Source: Betaproteobacteria bacterium (GTDB lineage: Bacteria; Pseudomonadota; Gammaproteobacteria; Burkholderiales; SG8-39). Taken from it: a DNA stretch of 6,304 nt. Below, in pieces: positions 1 through 6,304 of this stretch. Numbering within the stretch: the stretch's first letter is position 1; the number at the start of each line of letters is the position of its first letter. Where the stretch lies: assembly GCA_019245555.1 (NCBI GenBank), contig JAFARH010000393.1:1-6304 (forward strand), read 5' to 3'. A program made the position numbers and the translations under genes. Below the pieces are notes generated by a model. It was not told where the DNA came from and made no database searches. It was given only the letters and a program-made list of their open reading frames with translations.

Positions 1-56
1 GCACGCCGAGCCGGGCGAGGCGCTCGTCTTCCTCGGGCTCGTAGCTGCGGACGCCC
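1..56. other. Unassigned segment at the window edge, upstream of a ppsA homology breakpoint
   Basis: The ppsA frame read back from base 69 stays PPS-like only to about base 57 (Asp-Ala-Ser-Gln before the Met). It then meets a TAG at 42-44. None of the three forward frames gives the expected swivelling-domain approach (Ala-Ile-Gly-x-Lys-Ile-Gly-x-Gly-x-Val). The second forward frame is open across the whole segment but is not recognisable. The minus strand is also open and reads [15 protein letters not shown] in one frame, which looks protein-like, but I cannot name a family. The junction falls at a perfect 10-bp palindrome, CGACGCGTCG (56-65). It may be a chimeric contig end or a real rearrangement; the window does not decide. 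Confidence 0.45.
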
Positions 57-68
57 GACGCGTCGCAG

Positions 69-1325
69 ATGTCGAAAGTCAAGCAGGGCGACATCCTCGT
101 GACCGACATGACCGATCCGAACTGGGAGCCGGTCATGAAAGTGGCGGCAGCGATCGTCACGAATCGCGGCGGCAGGACCTGCCACGCGGCGATCATCGCG
201 AGGGAGCTCGGCATTCCGGCCGTGGTCGGCTGCGGCGACGCGACGGACGTGCTCAAGGACGGCGCGCAGGTGACGGTCTCCTGTGCCGAGGGCGACACCG
301 GGAACGTCTATGACGGCATCATCCCGTTCGAGGTCTCCACGCGCGAGCGCGGCGAGCTGCCGAAAATCCCGGTCAAGATCGCCATGAACGTCGGCAACCC
401 GCAGCTCGCCTTCGAGTTCGCGCAGCTGCCGAATGCCGGCGTGGGCCTCGCCCGGCTGGAATTCATCATCAACAACGAGATCGGCGTGCACCCGCGCGCC
501 TGCCTCGATTACCCCAAGCTCGACGCGACGCTCAAGCGGAAGGTCGAGGAGGTCACGCGCGGCTATCCCGATCCGCGCACCTTCTTCGTCGAGAAGATGG
601 TGGAGGGCGTAGCGACGATCGCGGCGGCGTTCTGGCCCAAGCCCGTGATCGTCCGCCTGTCTGACTTCAAGTCGAACGAATACCGCAAGCTCCTCGGCGG
701 TGAGCGTTACGAGCCGGAGGAGGAGAACCCGATGCTCGGCTTCCGCGGCGCCTCGCGCTATATCGCGGATAGCTTCCGGGAGTGCTTCGAGCTCGAGTGC
801 CAGGCGCTGCGCAAGGTGCGCGAGACGCTGGGTCTCACAAACGTGGAGCTGATGGTGCCGTTCGTCCGCACGGTCGGCGAGGCAAAGAAGGTGCTCGGAT
901 TGATGGAGCAGAACGGCCTCAAGCGCGCCCAGAACGGCCTGCGCGTCGTCATGATGTGCGAGCTGCCGTCGAACGCAGTGCTGGCCGAGCAGTTCCTCGA
1001 CCTCTTCGACGGTTTCTCCATCGGCTCGAACGACCTCACCCAGCTCACGCTCGGCCTGGATCGCGACTCAGGCCTGGTCGCGGAGGGCTTCGATGAGCGC
1101 GATGCGGCGGTCAAAGCGATGCTGGCCATGGCCATTCGAGCCTGTCGCAAGCAGGGCAAGTACGTCGGCATCTGCGGCCAGGGGCCCTCGGATCATCCGG
1201 ATCTGGCGCAGTGGTTGATGGAGCAGGGGATCGAGAGCCTTTCGCTCAACCCCGATACGGTGGTCGCCACCTGGATGGCGCTCGCCGAAAACCCGCCCAA
1301 GGGCAAGAAATCAGCGACTGCGTAG
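69..1325 (+). CDS. ppsA: Phosphoenolpyruvate synthase, C-terminal half (5'-truncated)
   Basis: PEP synthase converts pyruvate, ATP and water to PEP, AMP and phosphate in the cytoplasm, the first gluconeogenic step from pyruvate. The 418 residues cover the phospho-histidine swivelling domain, with [14 protein letters not shown] (His39 here, aligning with E. coli His421), and the PEP/pyruvate-binding barrel. Barrel motifs are [28 protein letters not shown], the signature [17 protein letters not shown] and the active-site Cys369 in [11 protein letters not shown]. The N-terminal ATP-grasp half (about 380 residues in the ~790-residue family) is missing. Met69 aligns inside the normal protein, has no Shine-Dalgarno and is preceded by an in-frame stop at 42-44, so it is probably not a true start. 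The 3' end overlaps the convergent smpB by 15 bases. Family assignment is certain; whether the gene is broken in the organism or only in the assembly is open. Confidence 0.9.
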   Translation: MSKVKQGDILVTDMTDPNWEPVMKVAAAIVTNRGGRTCHAAIIARELGIPAVVGCGDATDVLKDGAQVTVSCAEGDTGNVYDGIIPFEVSTRERGELPKIPVKIAMNVGNPQLAFEFAQLPNAGVGLARLEFIINNEIGVHPRACLDYPKLDATLKRKVEEVTRGYPDPRTFFVEKMVEGVATIAAAFWPKPVIVRLSDFKSNEYRKLLGGERYEPEEENPMLGFRGASRYIADSFRECFELECQALRKVRETLGLTNVELMVPFVRTVGEAKKVLGLMEQNGLKRAQNGLRVVMMCELPSNAVLAEQFLDLFDGFSIGSNDLTQLTLGLDRDSGLVAEGFDERDAAVKAMLAMAIRACRKQGKYVGICGQGPSDHPDLAQWLMEQGIESLSLNPDTVVATWMALAENPPKGKKSATA

Positions 1326-1754
1326 CAGCCGCTGCTTTTCCCGGTTCCACTCCTTTTCCCGCTGGTCGGCGCGCTTGTCGTGTGCGAGCTTCCCTTTCGC
1401 GAGCGCCACTTCGAGCTTGATGCGCCCCTTCGTGTAATGCAGGTTGAGCGGGATCAGCGAGTAGCCGCGCTGCTCGACCTTGCCGATCAGGCGCCGGATT
1501 TCCTCGGCATGCATCAGCACCTTGCGGGTGCGGGTCGGATCTGGGACGAAGTGGGTCGACACCGTGGGCAGCGGGCTGATGTGCGAGCCGATCAGGAAGA
1601 GCTCCTCGCCGCGCACCATGACGTAGGCTTCGCTGATCTGGGCGCGGCCGGCGCGAATCGCCTTCACTTCCCAGCCGTGCAGCGCGAGCCCCGCCTCGTA
1701 GCGCTCCTCGATGAAATAATCGTGGAACGCCTTGCGGTTGTCGACGATCGACAT
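1311..1754 (-). CDS. smpB: SsrA (tmRNA)-binding protein SmpB
   Basis: SmpB binds tmRNA and takes it into stalled ribosomes, where trans-translation tags and releases the nascent chain. The 147-residue product has the full family pattern. It opens [22 protein letters not shown], followed by [11 protein letters not shown] and the ISEAYV strand. Next come [15 protein letters not shown] and [19 protein letters not shown], then [23 protein letters not shown]. The protein ends with the HDKR-containing basic tail that enters the ribosome mRNA channel. The frame stays open upstream to 2105, but [10 protein letters not shown] is the normal N-terminus, so I start at 1754. There is no clear Shine-Dalgarno; only 15 bases separate this start from ratA. 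The ssrA gene itself is not in the window. The divergent arrangement with ratA-rnfH is the same as in E. coli. Confidence 0.97.
   Translation of the reverse strand: MSIVDNRKAFHDYFIEERYEAGLALHGWEVKAIRAGRAQISEAYVMVRGEELFLIGSHISPLPTVSTHFVPDPTRTRKVLMHAEEIRRLIGKVEQRGYSLIPLNLHYTKGRIKLEVALAKGKLAHDKRADQREKEWNREKQRLLRSR
1324..1339 (+). terminator. Weak intrinsic terminator candidate after ppsA
   Basis: Immediately after the ppsA stop, AGCAG (1324-1328), a CCG loop and CTGCT (1332-1336) can form a 5-bp stem, followed by a short T run (1336-1339). It lies inside the antisense smpB coding end, which limits how strong a terminator could evolve there. The stem is short and the U tract is only four bases, so termination may be inefficient or Rho-dependent. 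This is seen by eye only. Confidence 0.22.
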
Positions 1755-1769
1755 AATGAATTCTAGTTC
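1752..1769. promoter_or_regulatory. Candidate back-to-back -10 elements of the divergent smpB and ratA promoters
   Basis: The AT-rich 15-base gap between the two start codons interrupts otherwise GC-rich DNA. On the + strand CATAAT (1752-1757) matches five of six consensus -10 bases and would start transcription about six bases before the ratA ATG. On the - strand TAGAAT (1765 down to 1760) also matches five of six and would place +1 at or next to the smpB ATG. No convincing -35 hexamer lies at 16-18 bp on either strand. The gap also contains the inverted repeat ATGAA (1756-1760) / TTCAT (1767-1771). The two hexamers sit close enough that RNA polymerase could not occupy both at once. This is an inference from sequence only. 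Confidence 0.35.
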
Positions 1770-2201
1770 ATGAAGGAAATCCGCCGATCCGCGATCGTCG
1801 AGCATTCGGCAGGGGAAATGTATGCGCTCGTCGACGACATCGATTCGTATCCGCAATTTCTGCCGTGGTGCCAGAGCGTCGATGTGCAGACCTTCGGCGG
1901 CATGAAGCGGGCGAGCCTCACGGTCGGCCTGAGCGGCATCCGGCAGTCGTTCACTACGCTGAACGAAAACCATCCGACGTCTTCGATACAAATGCGGCTG
2001 GTCGAGGGGCCTTTCAAGCAGTTCTCCGCTGATTGGCGCTTTACGGCGCTCAAGCCTGACGCTTGCGAGATCACTTTCTCGCTGCGCTACCAGTTCTCGA
2101 GCCACGCGATGGGCAAGCTGCTCGAGCCGCTATTCGACGAGATTGCCGACACGATGGTCGACGCCTTTACGAAACGCGCCGATGAGCTTTATCCGCGTTG
2201 A
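1770..2201 (+). CDS. ratA: RatA-family START/COQ10-like protein
   Basis: This 143-residue protein belongs to the polyketide-cyclase/START-like family that contains E. coli RatA (YfjG) and the Coq10 ubiquinone-binding proteins. It has the usual features: the N-terminal strand [30 protein letters not shown], a central antiparallel sheet with [12 protein letters not shown] and [14 protein letters not shown], and a long C-terminal helix (about 111-140: [22 protein letters not shown]). E. coli RatA was reported to block 30S-50S association, while Coq10-type members are tied to quinone function; the sequence does not tell which applies here. An in-frame TAG at 1764-1766 rules out an earlier start, so ATG 1770 is used although it lacks a Shine-Dalgarno. 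Its 3' end overlaps rnfH by 20 bases. Confidence 0.93.
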   Translation: MKEIRRSAIVEHSAGEMYALVDDIDSYPQFLPWCQSVDVQTFGGMKRASLTVGLSGIRQSFTTLNENHPTSSIQMRLVEGPFKQFSADWRFTALKPDACEITFSLRYQFSSHAMGKLLEPLFDEIADTMVDAFTKRADELYPR

Positions 2202-2458
2202 AGTCGTCGCCGCATGGCCCGAGCGGGCCGAGATCACACAGCTCGACCTGCCGGCAGGATCTCGCGTTCGCGATGCGCTGCGCGCAGCCGGCGTCAAAGG
2301 CGAAGCGGTCGGTGTGTTCGGCAAACGCGTCGGCCTCGACCTTCAATTGGCTGACGGCGATCGCGTGGAGATTTATCGGCCGCTCGGCCTCGACCCCAAG
2401 GAAAGGCGCCGGCAACGCGCCCGCGATCGCAAGAAAGGCGGAACTCGAACGCCTCGCG

Positions 2459-2463
<5 letters not shown>
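2182..2463 (+). CDS. rnfH: RnfH/RatB family protein (UPF0125)
   Basis: The 93-residue product is a small beta-grasp (ubiquitin-like) protein of the RnfH/RatB family. Visible features are the opening strand [23 protein letters not shown], a helix (VRDALRAAG), the pair VGVFGKRVGLDLQLADGDRVEIYRPLGLDPKERRRQRA and a basic tail. The DGDRVEIYRPL(x)xDPKE(x)RR block is the family hallmark. Function is poorly defined; rnfH was named for linkage to rnf genes in Rhodobacter, and in E. coli the gene is the partner of ratA. I start at ATG 2182 (MSFIRVEV) rather than at the in-frame ATG 2143, because family members begin there and the extra 13 residues would lie wholly within ratA. The start lies 20 bases inside ratA without a clear Shine-Dalgarno, which points to translational coupling. 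Its stop codon is part of the -10 sequence proposed for guaB. Confidence 0.92.
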
Positions 2464-5508
<3,045 letters not shown>

Positions 5509-5512
<4 letters not shown>

Positions 5513-5919
5513 CGGACGAAGTCTTCATGCGCCGCGCCCTGGAGCTCGCGCGAAGGGCGGAGCAGGAGGGCGAGGTCCCGATAGGCGCGCTGGTGGTGCT
5601 CAAGGGCGAAGTGATCGGCGAAGGCTGGAACCGGCCGATCGCCGCCGTCGACCCCACCGCGCATGCCGAGATCCAGGCGCTGCGAACAGCAGCGAAGAAG
5701 ACTGGCAACTATCGCCTGACCGGTGCTGAACTCTACGTGACACTCGAGCCCTGCGACATGTGCGTCGGCGCCATGTTCCATGCGCGGATTGCCCGGGCGA
5801 TCTTCGGCGCGACCGATCCCAAGAAGCAGGTGCTGAAGAACCAGGTGAAGATCCAGGGTGGCGTACTCGCGCAGGAGTGCGGCGCGGTGCTGAGCCGCTT
5901 CTTCGCCGGCAAGCGATGA
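5509..5919 (+). CDS. tadA: tRNA-specific adenosine deaminase TadA family, with a shortened loop
   Basis: TadA deaminates A34 to inosine in tRNA-Arg(ACG) so that it can read several arginine codons. The 136-residue product has the cytidine-deaminase-like fold. It contains [24 protein letters not shown], the substrate-side Asn41 in GWNRP, zinc ligand His52 and proton-shuttling Glu54 in [12 protein letters not shown], and zinc ligands Cys82/Cys85 in [14 protein letters not shown]. The C-terminal helix is [15 protein letters not shown]. Between FGATDP and the V-x-I strand it has about 12 fewer residues than usual; the family's Gly-Ser containing loop and Asn-His pair are absent, with no frameshift in the region. 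ATG 5509 overlaps the guaA stop as ATGA; GTG 5503 is an alternative two codons upstream. The gene also shares ATGA with the next gene. TadA is the best call, though the missing loop leaves room for altered substrate recognition. Confidence 0.85.
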
Positions 5920-6304
5920 AGATCCGTATCGACGGTGCAAAGCAGGAGCTCACGCTCCTGGACGGCGAGCGCGTGGTGAAGCACTACTCAGTGTCCACGG
6001 CAAAGAACGGCTTCGGCGAGAAGAACGGCAGCTTCTGCACGCCGCGTGGCAAGCACATCGTGCGCGCCAAGATCGGGGCAGGGCAGCCGCTCAACTCGGT
6101 ATTTGTCCGCCGCCGCCCAACCGGCGAGATCTGGTCGAAGGAGCTCCACGAGCGCTACCCGGGCCGGGACTGGATCCTGACGCGCATCCTCTGGCTCTCG
6201 GGCTGCGAGCCCGGCAGGAACCGCCTCGGGGACGTGGACACCATGCGGCGCTACATCTACATCCACGGCTCGCACGACATGGCGGAGATGGGCAAGCCCG
6301 GCTC
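5916..6304 (+). CDS. L,D-transpeptidase (YkuD/ErfK-like) family protein, 3' end outside the window
   Basis: This frame is open from ATG 5916 to the end of the window (129 codons, no stop). It reads [20 protein letters not shown], then HYSVSTAKNGFGEKNGSFCTPRGKHIV, then a middle section and YIYIHGSHDMAEMG with His117. This is the order of the YkuD catalytic domain: an opening strand pair, the Ser-Thr-(Gly) turn, TPxGxH, and the HG motif ahead of the SHGCIR nucleophile, which would fall just past the window. Such enzymes form 3-3 peptidoglycan cross-links or attach proteins to the wall in the periplasm. No signal peptide or membrane segment is visible, as the domain begins at residue 1. The start shares ATGA with the tadA stop, so it is coupled to the gua operon. 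The HG motif gives good family confidence, but the nucleophile is unseen and exact function is unknown. Confidence 0.8.
   Translation, partial: MKIRIDGAKQELTLLDGERVVKHYSVSTAKNGFGEKNGSFCTPRGKHIVRAKIGAGQPLNSVFVRRRPTGEIWSKELHERYPGRDWILTRILWLSGCEPGRNRLGDVDTMRRYIYIHGSHDMAEMGKPG

Noticed and set aside
69..1325. A stand-alone short PPS-like enzyme (His-domain plus PEP-binding barrel only)
   Set aside because: There is no ribosome-binding site at 69, the start aligns mid-protein, and the break lies at a suspicious junction. Truncation by the contig edge or a chimera is simpler.
1755..2105. Upstream extension of the smpB frame, giving a 264-residue protein
   Set aside because: SmpB homology begins exactly at [10 protein letters not shown] (1754). 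The extension lies wholly antisense to ratA and resembles no family.
2143..2181. Longer rnfH start at ATG 2143
   Set aside because: The 13 extra residues lie entirely within the ratA frame and precede the family's usual MSxIxVEV opening.

Overview
This window reads as a compact, high-GC housekeeping region from a proteobacterium, most likely a betaproteobacterium. That placement is an inference from three things: the gene order ppsA / smpB <> ratA-rnfH-guaB-guaA-tadA, the GuaA and IMPDH sequence style, and the strongly GC-biased third codon positions. No mobile element, tRNA, rRNA, CRISPR array or other transferred DNA is visible. Apart from the first ~60 bases, which I cannot assign, nearly every base is coding, and there is no gene-free stretch of 300 bases.

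Layout. Bases 69-1325 (+) encode the C-terminal half of phosphoenolpyruvate synthase (ppsA). Homology starts abruptly near base 57, behind an in-frame stop at 42-44. ppsA converges on smpB (1311-1754, -), the tmRNA-binding protein, and their 3' ends overlap by 15 bases. smpB is divergent from ratA (1770-2201, +) with only 15 bases between the start codons. ratA overlaps rnfH (2182-2463, +). A consensus -10 hexamer lies across the rnfH stop codon and probably drives guaB (2488-3951, +; IMP dehydrogenase), guaA (3935-5512, +; GMP synthase), tadA (5509-5919, +; tRNA adenosine deaminase family) and a partial L,D-transpeptidase-family gene (5916 to the window end, +).

How the genes work together. 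guaB and guaA convert IMP to XMP and then to GMP. tadA normally makes inosine at the tRNA wobble position. smpB rescues stalled ribosomes and ratA-rnfH is its usual divergent partner in proteobacteria. From guaB to the last gene each reading frame overlaps the next (17, 4 and 4 bases), which indicates one translationally coupled transcript.

Most notable points. (1) guaA appears to start at an AUU codon behind a perfect AAGGAGG. The register matches E. coli GuaA in length (525 aa) and active-site numbering (Cys86, His181, Glu183). The third base of that AUU is the first base of the conserved Tyr codon in the guaB C-terminus, so any NTG start there would change guaB. (2) The TadA-like protein lacks about 12 residues of the conserved loop after the zinc site. 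(3) A perfect 6-bp inverted repeat lies between the guaB -10 and its start codon. (4) The smpB/ratA gap holds back-to-back -10-like elements and no Shine-Dalgarno for either gene. (5) The ppsA 5' junction looks like an assembly or recombination breakpoint. No wholly new multi-gene system is visible.
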